A stretch of DNA of 19,953 nt from JAJTHJ01 sp046316025 (GCA_046316025.1 JBKCXU010000125.1:1-19953), one strand, 5' to 3'. Counted from the first letter of the stretch, positions 1 through 7,300 are shown. Translations and numbers: made by a program. Notes: a model not told the origin generated them from the sequence alone.

Positions 1-568
1 CCACCGGCCTGCCCGCGGCGCGGGCGGCGAGCGCGTCGTTGATCTAGTCGCCGATCAACAGCGCCTCAGCGGGCGCCACACCGAGCCGCGCGCAGGCTAC
101 GAGCAACAGTGCAGGGTGCGGTTTTTTTTCGGCGACCTCGTCACCGGCCACCACTGCGTCGAAGTACGGCGCCGCCGCCATGCTCGCCAACAGCGGCAGC
201 GTGAACTCGCGCGGCTTGTTGGTCACGCAGGCGAGCTTGAGGCCCGCGCTGCGCAGTTGGTCGAGCGCCGCCGGCACACCGTCGAAGAGCGCCGCATGCC
301 GGCCGTTGACCGCGTGGTAGTGCGCGTAGAACGCGGCGCGGCCGCGGGCGAAGCTCGCCTCGTCGGCGCGGCCGGCCGGGTTGTCGGTCAGCGCTCGATG
401 CACCAGCACCTCCGCGCCCTTGCCGACAAAGGCGGCGATCCGTTCGAGCGGCAGCGCCGGCAGCCCAAAATCCGCGCGCATTGCGTTGGCCGCCGCGGCT
501 AGATCGGGTGCGGTGTCCATCAGGGTGCCGTCGAGGTCGATCAGCACCGCCTTGCAAGCGAGGCTCAT
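1..568 (-). pseudogene. gph: Phosphoglycolate phosphatase (HAD family), interrupted by an in-frame amber codon; 3' end outside window
   Basis: Gph dephosphorylates 2-phosphoglycolate in the cytoplasm. From the ATG at 568-566 the protein begins MSLACKAVLIDLDGTLMDTA. HAD motif I is DLDGT (Asp11 and Asp13), motif II is in CVTNK, and motif III is the lysine pair in AEKKPHP. Motif IV should read GD-Ser-x-x-D. Here it reads LIGD, then TAG (plus-strand positions 44-46, codon 175), and the same frame continues INDALAARAAGRPV to the window edge. A single change from TCG (Ser) explains the stop. The truncated product would lose the second motif IV aspartate, which binds magnesium. The start codon overlaps the rpe stop by four bases (ATGA), so the two are translationally coupled; trpE often follows in Burkholderiales. 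Family assignment is firm. Whether the stop is real or a sequence error is open. Confidence 0.85.
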
Positions 569-1260
569 CCGACCTTGGCGAGTTCCGCCCGCAGCTTGCC
601 GATGACGGTCTTGTAGCCGCCGTCGGCATCGCGGGCCCCAAAGACGGCGCTGCCGGCAACAAAAGTGTCGGCGCCCGCTCGGGCGACCGCGGCGATGTTG
701 TCCACTTTCACGCCGCCGTCGATCTCGACGAGGATGGTCTTGCCGGTCTTGGCTTTCCAAGCATCGACCTTGGCGCGCACCTCCGCAAGCTTGGGCAGGG
801 CGCTGGCGATGAAGGACTGGCCGCCGAAGCCGGGATTCACGCTCATCAGCAGCACGATGTCGAGCTTGTCCATCACGTGGTCCATCCACGCCAGCGGGGT
901 GGCGGGGTTGAACACGAGGCCGGCCTGGCAGCCCTGATCGCGGATCAAGGCGAGTGTGCGGTCTACGTGGCGCGACGCCTCGGGGTGGAAGGTGATCACG
1001 TTGGCGCCGGCCTTGGCGAACATCGGCACCAGCGCGTCCACCGGCTCGACCATCAGGTGCACGTCAATCGGCGCGCTCGTGTGCGGGCGGATCGCCTCGC
1101 ACACCAGCGGGCCGATGGTCAGGTTGGGCACGTAATGGTTGTCCATCACGTCGAAGTGGATCCAGTCCGCGCCGGCGCCGATCACGTTGCGCACTTCTTC
1201 GCCCAGCCGCGCGAAGTCGGCCGACAGGATCGAAGGGGCAATGCGGAACTTGGCGTCCAT
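565..1260 (-). CDS. rpe: Ribulose-phosphate 3-epimerase
   Basis: Interconverts D-ribulose 5-phosphate and D-xylulose 5-phosphate in the pentose phosphate pathway and Calvin cycle, in the cytoplasm. The 231-residue TIM-barrel protein has the normal family length. Visible landmarks are IAPSILSADF near the N-terminus, the metal ligands and catalytic pair His35, Asp37, His68 and Asp181, the phosphate-binding loops VNPGFGGQ (141-148) and VAGSAVFG (201-208), and VEIDGGV (178-184). The ATG at 1260 is chosen because the family starts just before this IAPS motif; an upstream extension to 1335 would run into apaG. It overlaps gph by four bases and diverges from apaG across 52 bp. All key residues are present, so it should be functional. 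Confidence 0.96.
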   Translation of the reverse strand: MDAKFRIAPSILSADFARLGEEVRNVIGAGADWIHFDVMDNHYVPNLTIGPLVCEAIRPHTSAPIDVHLMVEPVDALVPMFAKAGANVITFHPEASRHVDRTLALIRDQGCQAGLVFNPATPLAWMDHVMDKLDIVLLMSVNPGFGGQSFIASALPKLAEVRAKVDAWKAKTGKTILVEIDGGVKVDNIAAVARAGADTFVAGSAVFGARDADGGYKTVIGKLRAELAKVG

Positions 1261-1291
1261 CTGACGACTCCGAACCGGTAAAGTGCGGGGC

Positions 1292-1297
1292 ATTCTA
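1292..1297 (-). promoter_or_regulatory. Possible -10 box (TAGAAT) of rpe-gph
   Basis: Read on the minus strand, TAGAAT lies about 31 bp before the rpe start. The same hexamer occurs ahead of two other minus-strand genes (near 1795-1800 and 5201-5206). No good -35 hexamer is seen at 16-18 bp, so this is tentative. Confidence 0.35.
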
Positions 1298-1312
1298 CGG
1301 GCGAGTATTGCA

Positions 1313-1690
1313 ATGGGCGGGAAATATGAATTCACCGTGCGCGCCGAGCCGCGCTTCGTGCCGGAGCAGTCCGATGCGGGCGCCGGCCGCTACGTTTTTG
1401 CGTACACGATCACGGTGGCCAACACCGGACAGGTCGCCGCGCAACTGCTGGCACGGCACTGGATCATCACCGACGCCGACGGCGACGTGGAAGAAGTGCG
1501 CGGCGAGGGTGTCGTCGGCGAGCAGCCGGTGCTGCGGCCGGGCGAGGCGTTCCAGTACACGAGCGGCTGCCCGCTGCCCACACCGGTGGGCACGATGCGC
1601 GGCACCTACTTCTGCATCGCCGAGGACGGCACGCGCTTCGAGGCGCCGATTCCGGAGTTTGTGTTATCGGCGCCGCGGGTCTTGCACTGA
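1313..1690 (+). CDS. apaG: ApaG domain protein (Co2+/Mg2+ efflux-associated)
   Basis: Single-domain fibronectin-III-like ApaG protein of 125 residues, the usual family length. It carries the typical core YTITVANTG, the ARHWIITDADG segment, the GEGVVGEQPVLRPGE stretch and the C-terminal MRGTYFCIAEDGTRFEAPIP pattern. In enterobacteria apaG lies with apaH and ksgA and was linked to cobalt/magnesium tolerance; its molecular role is unsettled, and in Burkholderiales it commonly sits opposite rpe, as here. ATG 1313 gives the family N-terminus (MGGKYEFTV). A GTG at 1283 would add ten residues and run closer into the rpe promoter. No strong ribosome-binding site precedes either choice. It converges on a small membrane-protein gene six bases downstream. 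Confidence 0.93.
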   Translation: MGGKYEFTVRAEPRFVPEQSDAGAGRYVFAYTITVANTGQVAAQLLARHWIITDADGDVEEVRGEGVVGEQPVLRPGEAFQYTSGCPLPTPVGTMRGTYFCIAEDGTRFEAPIPEFVLSAPRVLH

Positions 1691-1696
1691 GCTCGG

Positions 1697-1786
1697 CTAC
1701 TTCTTGCGCCCGTGGAACATCGTCCACCAGACGATGAAGATCAACAGCCCCAGCGCGAGCAGTGCTTCGACAATGATCAGCCACAT
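1697..1786 (-). CDS. 29-residue single-pass membrane protein
   Basis: A very short frame encodes a peptide starting MWLIIVEALLALGLLIFIVW and ending in a basic tail, WTMFHGRKK. Residues 2-22 form one uninterrupted hydrophobic segment with a single glutamate, and the cluster after it (His, Gly, Arg, Lys, Lys) fits a positive-inside C-terminus in the cytoplasm. A TAGAAT -10-like hexamer lies at 1795-1800 only 8 bp before the ATG. The GGAG in front of the ATG is just two bases away, so the transcript would have almost no leader. It lies between apaG and the mltA repeat, converging on apaG. No function can be assigned. The clean amphipathic design, rather than a frame full of arginine, argues that it is a real gene. 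Confidence 0.55.
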   Translation of the reverse strand: MWLIIVEALLALGLLIFIVWWTMFHGRKK

Positions 1787-1841
1787 GGCTCCGCATTCTA
1801 GGGACAGCGGACTTTGTCTCGAACCGCGCTTGGAGGGACAG

Positions 1842-1940
1842 CTCCTCCCCCTTCAAGGGGGAGGTCGGGTGGGGGATGGGTTCGGCGACGGCGATCGGCA
1901 ACCCATCCCCGCCCCTGCCCTCCCCTTGAAGGGGAGGGAG
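1842..1940. repeat. Imperfect palindromic repeat (REP-like) upstream of mltA
   Basis: Two arms of about 40 bp (1842-1880 and 1901-1940) are inverted copies. Each contains a smaller hairpin (CCCCTTCAAGGGG and CCCTTGAAGGGG type) and a G/C-rich strip around GGGGATGGG / CCCATCCCC. The loop is 20 bp. The design is that of intergenic palindromes repeated many times in betaproteobacterial genomes. The right arm ends 7 bases before an ATG at 1948 and overlaps the best in-frame start of mltA. Confidence 0.8.
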
Positions 1941-3209
1941 AAAAGCAATGCAGCGCATCGCTGGCACGCGCGATGGGGCGCCCGCGGGCTTGCGTGCGCG
2001 GCAGCGCTGCTGCTGGCCGCCTGCCAGACCCCGGCACCTGCGCCGCCGGCCCCGACAGCCGCTTCCCCACCGCCGCAGGTCAAGACCATCACCCAGGCGC
2101 GCTACGAACCGGTGTCGCTGAGCACGCTGCCGGCCGCCGCCGACGCCGATCTGCTCGCCGCGTGGCCGGCGTGGCTGGCGTCGTGCCGCGCCTTCGAGCG
2201 CGGCGCGACGGCGCGGCGCGAGGTCTGGCGCGCAGTCTGCGCCAAGGCCGCGCAGACGCCGGTGCAGCCGGCGGCGATCCGGCTGTACTTCGCCACCGAA
2301 TTCGACGGCTGGCGCGTGCTGGCCGAGACGCGCGAAGACAAACCCAACGGCGACGGCCGCACGGTCGATTCGGCCGAGCGCGGCCGCATCACCGGCTACT
2401 ACGAGCCGCAACTGGACGGCAGCCGCACGCCGCGCCCGCCGTACACGGTGCCGCTGTACCGCCCGCCCGACGATCTGCTGACCATCGACCTCGGCAGCCT
2501 CTATCCGGAACTCTCCGGCAAGCGCGTGCGCGGCCGGCTCGACGGCAAGCGCGTCGTGCCCTACTGGTCGCGGGCGGAGATGACGTCCGAGCGGCTGCGC
2601 GGCGCCGAACTGCTTTGGGTCAACGACCCCATCGAAGCGTTTTTCCTGCAAGTGCAGGGCTCGGGCCGCGTGCGGCTGGCCGACGACGGCAAGACGGTGC
2701 GCGTCGGCTATGCGGACGTGAACGGCCACCCGTACAAGTCCATCGGCCGCTGGCTGATCGACCAAGCTGAACTGACCTTCGAGCAGGCGTCGATGCAGGG
2801 CATTCAGGCCTGGGCGCGCGCCAACCCCAAGCGCCTGAACGAGTTGCTCAACCAAAACCCGAGCGTGGTGTTCTTCCGCGAACTGCCGCTGGGCGACCCC
2901 GCCGCGGGGCCGGTGGGTGCGCTGGGCGTGCCGCTCACCCCCGGTTACTCGCTGGCGGTGGATCCGCGCTTCGTGCCGCTGGGCGCGCCGCTGCTGCTCG
3001 ACACCTCCCACCCCGCCACCGGCGCACCGCTGGCGCGCGTGATGCTGGCGCAGGACACCGGCGGCGCGATTACCGGGCCGCTGCGCTTCGACTTCTTTTG
3101 GGGTTTCGGCCGCGAGGCCGGCGCAATTGCCGGCAAGCAGCGCGGCGAGGCCGCTGCCGTCCTGCTGCTGCCCAAGGGGCTGCGGCCGGAAGCGGCGCTC
3201 GCGCGGTGA
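1926..3209 (+). CDS. mltA: Membrane-bound lytic murein transglycosylase A (start uncertain)
   Basis: Outer-membrane lipoprotein that cleaves the MurNAc-GlcNAc bond of peptidoglycan, forming 1,6-anhydro ends. The MltA domain contains TGYYEPQLDGS and VNDPIEAFFLQVQGSGRV. The C-terminal 3D domain contains AVDPRFVPLG and AQDTGGAITG, with the catalytic aspartate at codon 377 by this numbering, then RFDFFWGFG. The signal sequence has the lipobox LLAAC. The start is a problem. In frame, only the TTG at 1926 (used here, inside the repeat, without ribosome-binding site) or GTG 1869 are available. The ATG at 1948 has an excellent GGAGGGAG seven bases upstream but is in another frame; one additional G in the GGGG run near 1975-1978 would join it to the lipoprotein signal. 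The 3' end converges on dsbC with one base between the stop codons. Confidence 0.9.
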   Translation: MKGREKSNAAHRWHARWGARGLACAAALLLAACQTPAPAPPAPTAASPPPQVKTITQARYEPVSLSTLPAAADADLLAAWPAWLASCRAFERGATARREVWRAVCAKAAQTPVQPAAIRLYFATEFDGWRVLAETREDKPNGDGRTVDSAERGRITGYYEPQLDGSRTPRPPYTVPLYRPPDDLLTIDLGSLYPELSGKRVRGRLDGKRVVPYWSRAEMTSERLRGAELLWVNDPIEAFFLQVQGSGRVRLADDGKTVRVGYADVNGHPYKSIGRWLIDQAELTFEQASMQGIQAWARANPKRLNELLNQNPSVVFFRELPLGDPAAGPVGALGVPLTPGYSLAVDPRFVPLGAPLLLDTSHPATGAPLARVMLAQDTGGAITGPLRFDFFWGFGREAGAIAGKQRGEAAAVLLLPKGLRPEAALAR

Positions 3210-3210
3210 C

Positions 3211-3960
3211 TTACTTCTTGCCCGACTGCGCTGCCAGCCTGGCTTCGATCTGCGCCAGCGGCACCGCGCCGGGCAGCCGGCTGCCGTCGGGGAAGAAGAT
3301 CGTCGGCGTGCCGTTCACACCCGCTTTTTGCCCGAGCTCGAGCGTCTGTTGCAGCGGGTGCTTGCAGTCGGCCGGCGCCGCGGGAGGCGCCTTGGCAGAG
3401 AGCATCCAGTCGTCCCAGGCGGCAACACGGTTCTTCGCGCACCAGATCGCCTTGCTCTTCTCGAACGAGTCTTGCGACAGGATCGGGTAGAGGAACACGT
3501 ACATCGTCGCGTCCTTCAGATCCTTCAGTTCGGTCTGCAGGCGCTTGCAAAAGCCGCAGTTCGGATCCTCGAAGCTGGCAAAGACGCGCGAGCCGTTGCC
3601 GCGGACGATCTTGATCGCCGAGTTCAGCGGCAGCGACTTCCAGTCGATCTTCATCAACTCGTCGCGCTTTTTCTGGGTCAGGTTCTCGCGCGTGCGCGCG
3701 TCGAACGCCTGCCCGACAAGCACGTAGTTTACCTCGCCATCGACGTAGAACACCTCGGTGCCGATGGCCACCTCCCACCAGCCGAACGGCGTGCGCGCCA
3801 CCGAATCCGGCGCGGTACCAAAACGCTGCTGGTAGCGGGTGGCGATCTGTTGCTCCTCGGCAGTGGGCGCCTTGGGTTTGGTGCCGGTCTGCGCCCAGGC
3901 GGGCGCGCAGAGCAGCAGGCCCAGCGCGGTCATCAGGGTCACAATGGTCTTGCCATTCAC
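3211..3960 (-). CDS. dsbC: Thiol:disulfide interchange protein DsbC
   Basis: Periplasmic disulfide isomerase that shuffles wrong disulfides and is kept reduced by DsbD. The 249-residue protein has a signal peptide (hydrophobic TLMTALGLLLCA, cleavage after AWA), an N-terminal DsbC/G dimerisation region (about 35-110) and a thioredoxin-fold domain. The redox motif is Cys135-Gly-Phe-Cys138; E. coli has CGYC. The cis-proline loop is GTPT around Pro219, and Cys174/Cys199 correspond to the structural second disulfide. The start is GTG at 3960, supported by AAAGGA eight bases upstream; the next ATG lies inside the signal peptide. It follows the ubiquinone hydroxylase gene on the same strand by 37 bp, so both are probably one operon, an order common in Burkholderiales. 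Confidence 0.95.
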   Translation of the reverse strand: MNGKTIVTLMTALGLLLCAPAWAQTGTKPKAPTAEEQQIATRYQQRFGTAPDSVARTPFGWWEVAIGTEVFYVDGEVNYVLVGQAFDARTRENLTQKKRDELMKIDWKSLPLNSAIKIVRGNGSRVFASFEDPNCGFCKRLQTELKDLKDATMYVFLYPILSQDSFEKSKAIWCAKNRVAAWDDWMLSAKAPPAAPADCKHPLQQTLELGQKAGVNGTPTIFFPDGSRLPGAVPLAQIEARLAAQSGKK

Positions 3961-3997
3961 GATTCTTGTCCTTTCGTTGGTGTTTAACCGTCGGAGT

Positions 3998-5179
3998 TCA
4001 ACCCAGTGCGTGCCCGATCAACGCGCGTTTGACCGGGGCCGCCGCGTCGACCAGCGACAAGCCCGAGTTGCGCAGCCGCCGTAGCAGCGGATCGTCGGCG
4101 CCAAACAGCCGCGCCAGCCCGTCGGTGGCGCCGCGCATCAGCGCAATCGCCTCGGCCCGGCGCCGCGCGTAGCGGCGCAGAAGCACGAGGTCGCCGGGAT
4201 CGCGAAACGCCTCGCGCGCAGCCAGCACGCGAAGCAACTCGGACACGTCCTGCTGCCCGAGGTTCAGCCCCTGGCCGGCGAGCGGATGCACGACGTGCGC
4301 AGCATCGCCGAGCAGCGCCACCCGCGGTCCGACCAACCGATCGACGGTCAGTTTGCGCAGCGCAAAGGCATGGCTGCCGCCCAACGGCGTCAACTCGCCC
4401 AACACGCCGCCGCTGCGCGCCTGCACGCGCGCGGCCAGCGCCGCGGGTGCCAGCGCGGCCAGTTCATCGGCCACGGCCTGCGGTGCGGACCAGACGAGCG
4501 ACACGGCCAGCCCCGGCAGCGGCAACAGCGCGACCACGCCCTCGTCGGTGAACCACTGCCAGGCGGTCGCCTCGTGCGGCCGTGCGCAGGCGAAATTGGC
4601 GACGACAGCGGTCTGTCCGTACGGCTCACTGCGCGCGCCGATGCCGGCCGCGGCGCGCACCGCGGAGTGCGCACCGTCGGCGCCGATCACCAGCCGCGCG
4701 GCAAGGCTGCGCCCGTCGGCCAGCGCGATCGTTGCCGCGTCGGCGCCGACCGCCATCGACTCGAAGTTCGACTCCAGCGCCGTCACGCCGGGGGCAAACG
4801 CGCAGGCGGCGGCCAGCACGCGCAACAGTTCGCCTTCTTCGCCGATGGTGGCGAGCTCCGTCGCGTGTGCCCGCCAGGCATCGAAGACGAGCTCGCCGCC
4901 GGCGTCGCCGGCGATGCGCATCCGCGCCACGGGTTGCATGCGCGCTGAGTCCACCTGCGGCCAGACCTTGAGCCGCTGCCACTCCGCAATCGTGGCCGGT
5001 GCAAAGGCGTAGATGCGTGCATCCCACGGCGCATCCGCTGCCGGCGCGAAGCACCGCGCGCGCGCCCCGATCAGCGCCACCCGCAGGCCCGCCTGCGCAC
5101 AGCCCAGCGCGCACGTCAGCCCGGCGGTGCCGCTGCCGACGACGGCCACATCGAACGAATCGGAAGTAGAGGCGGGCAA
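3998..5179 (-). CDS. UbiH/UbiF/VisC/COQ6-family FAD-dependent hydroxylase
   Basis: Flavin monooxygenase of the group that hydroxylates the aromatic ring during ubiquinone biosynthesis, acting at the inner face of the cytoplasmic membrane. The 393-residue protein has the N-terminal dinucleotide-binding motif VAVVGSGTAG (11-20), the DGAHSAVR motif near 170, and the second FAD motif GDAAHVVHPLAGQGLNLG near 290-305, all diagnostic of the family. Which ring position it hydroxylates (UbiH, UbiF, UbiI or UbiM type) cannot be read from the sequence. The start is TTG at 5179, preceded by GGAG at seven bases; a TAGAAT -10 hexamer at 5201-5206 fits a leader of about 15 nt. It is the first gene of a probable two-gene operon with dsbC and diverges from the tRNA-Phe gene. 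Confidence 0.92.
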   Translation of the reverse strand: MPASTSDSFDVAVVGSGTAGLTCALGCAQAGLRVALIGARARCFAPAADAPWDARIYAFAPATIAEWQRLKVWPQVDSARMQPVARMRIAGDAGGELVFDAWRAHATELATIGEEGELLRVLAAACAFAPGVTALESNFESMAVGADAATIALADGRSLAARLVIGADGAHSAVRAAAGIGARSEPYGQTAVVANFACARPHEATAWQWFTDEGVVALLPLPGLAVSLVWSAPQAVADELAALAPAALAARVQARSGGVLGELTPLGGSHAFALRKLTVDRLVGPRVALLGDAAHVVHPLAGQGLNLGQQDVSELLRVLAAREAFRDPGDLVLLRRYARRRAEAIALMRGATDGLARLFGADDPLLRRLRNSGLSLVDAAAPVKRALIGHALG

Positions 5180-5200
5180 AACGGCGCTCCAAAGCGCGCG

Positions 5201-5229
5201 ATTCTACGTGGCGGGGCGTTCGCGCAAGG
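5201..5229 (-). promoter_or_regulatory. Putative promoter of the ubiquinone hydroxylase-dsbC operon
   Basis: On the minus strand TAGAAT (5206-5201) forms a -10 box 21 bp before the TTG start. A weak CCTTGC at 5229-5224 lies 17 bp further up. The region overlaps the upstream elements of the tRNA-Phe promoter on the other strand. Confidence 0.4.
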
Positions 5230-5245
5230 GGTGGTCGGCTATACT
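5217..5245 (+). promoter_or_regulatory. Putative tRNA-Phe promoter
   Basis: TATACT at 5240-5245 is a strong -10 box. It is followed by a GC-rich discriminator (GTGCGCCC), as in stable-RNA promoters under stringent control. The -35 at 17 bp spacing is poor (CGTTCG, 5217-5222). A 7-bp stem (5260-5266 with 5276-5282) would form in the 5' leader before the mature tRNA. Confidence 0.55.
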
Positions 5246-5291
5246 GTGCGCCCTTTGACGCGAAGCCGAAATTGCGCTTCGCGCCCGGCAC

Positions 5292-5367
<76 letters not shown>

Positions 5368-5404
5368 CCCTTCCCGCCTCCTGCTCTGCGCCGTACCGGT
5401 TAGC

Positions 5405-5452
5405 CGCGATCGCCTGTCGGAAACTGCAAAGCCGACTCGGTCGTCGATCGCG
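5405..5452. other. Nested stem-loop downstream of tRNA-Phe
   Basis: Arms CGCGATCG (5405-5412) and CGATCGCG (5445-5452) enclose an inner stem GTCGG / CCGAC with an 11-nt loop. There is no T-run, so it is not a standard terminator. It could be a processing or Rho-associated structure at the end of the tRNA transcript. The remaining bases of the 5368-5512 gap hold nothing else recognisable. Confidence 0.3.
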
Positions 5453-5512
5453 AGAATCGCGCGCTTCTTGTCCGGTGCACGCTGCGCACCGTTTTCTCCG
5501 CGGGAATTGTTC

Positions 5513-5707
5513 ATGACTTCATTGCTCCGCCTTGCCGCCCCGCTGCCGGTGGTGGCCACAGTCGTGGTCTCTGCCATACCCAATCAAGCGCCGGTGGAGG
5601 TGCGCCAGGGCCGCGTCGAGCAGATCACCGAAGTGCAGGTCGATCACCCGCACCAGCTCGGCATCGGCGCGATTGCCGGCGCCGACGCCACCGTGGTGGC
5701 CCGCTGA
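5513..5707 (+). pseudogene. Truncated glycine-zipper (SlyB/Pcp-like) outer-membrane lipoprotein remnant
   Basis: A 64-residue frame begins with a signal-like stretch (MTSLLRLAAPLPVVATVVV), then reads NQAPVEVRQGRVEQITEVQV and HPHQLGIGAIAGA before stopping. That order (proline-rich linker, VRxGxVEQITxVQ, then the first turns of a glycine zipper) is what I remember of SlyB-like 2TM glycine-zipper proteins in Burkholderiales, which usually run to 150 residues or more. The rest of the glycine-rich domain is absent in all three forward frames before the next gene, and no lipobox cysteine is left. It is therefore probably a decayed 5' fragment, though a short exported peptide remains possible. GGGAA about eight bases before the ATG is a weak ribosome-binding site. 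Confidence 0.45.
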
Positions 5708-5774
5708 AGTAGCCGGCTCGGCGCGTCCATCGCGCGCTTGTCGTCCAACATCCCCACTTCGCCCGGAGGCGAAA

Positions 5775-7247
5775 ATGAGTCTGTCGCTCGGAAGAAAAGC
5801 CGCCCTGGTTGGCCTGGCCGCCATCGCCCTGCTCGCCGGCTGCGGCAAGAAAGAAGACCCCGTGGCCCAGGCCGCCAAGAAGGACGTGGCGGCCGGCGTG
5901 CCCGCACCGAGCATCGAAGAAACCAAAGCCATCGCCGAAGCGGGCTTCGTCTACGGCTTGCCGCTGGTGATGAACTACGCAGTGCAGTACGAGTTCACCG
6001 TCGACAAGTCCTCCAGCCAGTACAAGGCGCCGCTCAATACGCTGTTCAACGAGCGGCGCGTGTTCACCTACCAGGACACGGCCGTCGTCACCCCCAATAG
6101 CGACACGCCGTACTCGTTCGTCTGGCTCGACCTGCGCGCCGAGCCGATGGTGATCACCGTGCCCAAGATCGACAAGAAGCGCTATTTCTCGGTGCAACTG
6201 GTCGACAGCAGCACCTTCAATTACGGCTACATCGGCAGCCGCGCCACCGGCAACGACGGCGGCAATTTCCTGATCGTCGGCCCGCGCTGGCAGGGCGAAA
6301 CGCCGGCGGGCATCGACAAGGTGTTCCGCGCGGGGTCGGATTTTTCGATCGCGATCTTCCGCACCCAGTTGTTCGACGCAGCCGACCTGCCCAACGTCAT
6401 CAAGGTGCAGGACGGCTATGCGGCACAGCCGCTCTCCGCCTTCCTCAAGCAGCCAGCGCCCGCGCCCGCCCCGGCCATCGACTGGCCGAAGATCGACAAG
6501 GAGTTGGTCAAGACGAACTTCTTCGAGTATCTCGACTTCCTCTTGCAGTTCATCCCCGCCACACCGGACGAAGAAGCGATCCGCGCCAAGCTCGCCACCA
6601 TCGGCATCGGCCCCGGCAAGAAGTTCGCGTTCAAGGATCTGTCGGTCGAACACAAGGCCGCGATCCTGCTGGCGATGAAGGAAGGCGACAGCAAGGCGGA
6701 GGAGAAAGCCCGCAGCATCGGCCGCAACATCGACGGTTGGAGTGTCGGCGCCGCCTTTGGCGACCGCGCGTTTTTCAACGGCGACTGGCTGCTGCGCGCG
6801 GGCGCGGCCAAGGCCGGCATTTACGGCAACGACGCGATCGAGGCGATGTACCCGCAGGTGCGCACCACTGCTGCCGGGGCCGAACTCGACGGCAGCAAAG
6901 GCAAGTACACGCTGACCTTCGCCAAGGGTCAGTTGCCGCCGGTCAACGCCTTCTGGTCGGTCACGATGTACGACGGCAAAACGCAACTGCTGATCAAGAA
7001 TCCGATCGACCGGTACCTGATCAACTCGCCGATGCTGCCGAAGATGAAGACCAACAAGGACGGCTCGCTGACGCTCTACGTCCAGAAGGACTCGCCGGGC
7101 AAGGACAAGGAATCCAACTGGCTGCCCGCGCCCGACGGCCCGATCTACATGGTGATGCGGCTGTACTGGCCGAAGACCGAGCCGCCGTCGATCCTGCCGG
7201 CGGGCGAAGGCACGTGGAAGCCGCCCGGCGTGGTGGAGGTCAAGTAA
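5775..7247 (+). CDS. DUF1254/DUF1214 domain lipoprotein
   Basis: A 490-residue protein with a lipoprotein signal: a hydrophobic stretch followed by the lipobox Leu20-Ala-Gly-Cys23. Residues about 55-220 form the DUF1254 domain (EAGFVYGLPLVMNY, then DTAVVTPNSDTPYSFVWLDL) and about 360-475 form the DUF1214 domain (VNAFWSVTMYDGKTQLL, then NPIDRYLI and the C-terminal YMVMRLYWPK). The pair is common in proteobacteria, often next to stress or envelope genes, but the biochemical role is unknown. The +2 residue is glycine, so transport to the outer membrane is expected. The start is fixed by GGAGG five bases before the ATG. The gene stands alone and ends in a strong terminator. Confidence 0.92.
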   Translation: MSLSLGRKAALVGLAAIALLAGCGKKEDPVAQAAKKDVAAGVPAPSIEETKAIAEAGFVYGLPLVMNYAVQYEFTVDKSSSQYKAPLNTLFNERRVFTYQDTAVVTPNSDTPYSFVWLDLRAEPMVITVPKIDKKRYFSVQLVDSSTFNYGYIGSRATGNDGGNFLIVGPRWQGETPAGIDKVFRAGSDFSIAIFRTQLFDAADLPNVIKVQDGYAAQPLSAFLKQPAPAPAPAIDWPKIDKELVKTNFFEYLDFLLQFIPATPDEEAIRAKLATIGIGPGKKFAFKDLSVEHKAAILLAMKEGDSKAEEKARSIGRNIDGWSVGAAFGDRAFFNGDWLLRAGAAKAGIYGNDAIEAMYPQVRTTAAGAELDGSKGKYTLTFAKGQLPPVNAFWSVTMYDGKTQLLIKNPIDRYLINSPMLPKMKTNKDGSLTLYVQKDSPGKDKESNWLPAPDGPIYMVMRLYWPKTEPPSILPAGEGTWKPPGVVEVK

Positions 7248-7251
7248 CGAG

Positions 7252-7280
7252 AAAACGCCCCGTCAAGCCGGGGCGTTTTT
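7252..7280. terminator. Rho-independent terminator, probably bidirectional
   Basis: CGCCCCG (7256-7262) pairs with CGGGGCG (7269-7275) around a six-base loop. Four A residues stand on the left and five T residues on the right. It serves the DUF1254 gene on the plus strand and, by its A-tract, probably degP on the minus strand. Confidence 0.92.
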
Positions 7281-7300
7281 GCTTGACGCGGCGCAGCCGA

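Noticed and set aside
1308..1925. Upstream extension of the mltA frame through apaG
   Set aside because: It overlaps apaG in another frame and lacks protein-like composition; the lipobox shows that the protein begins near 1926-1948.
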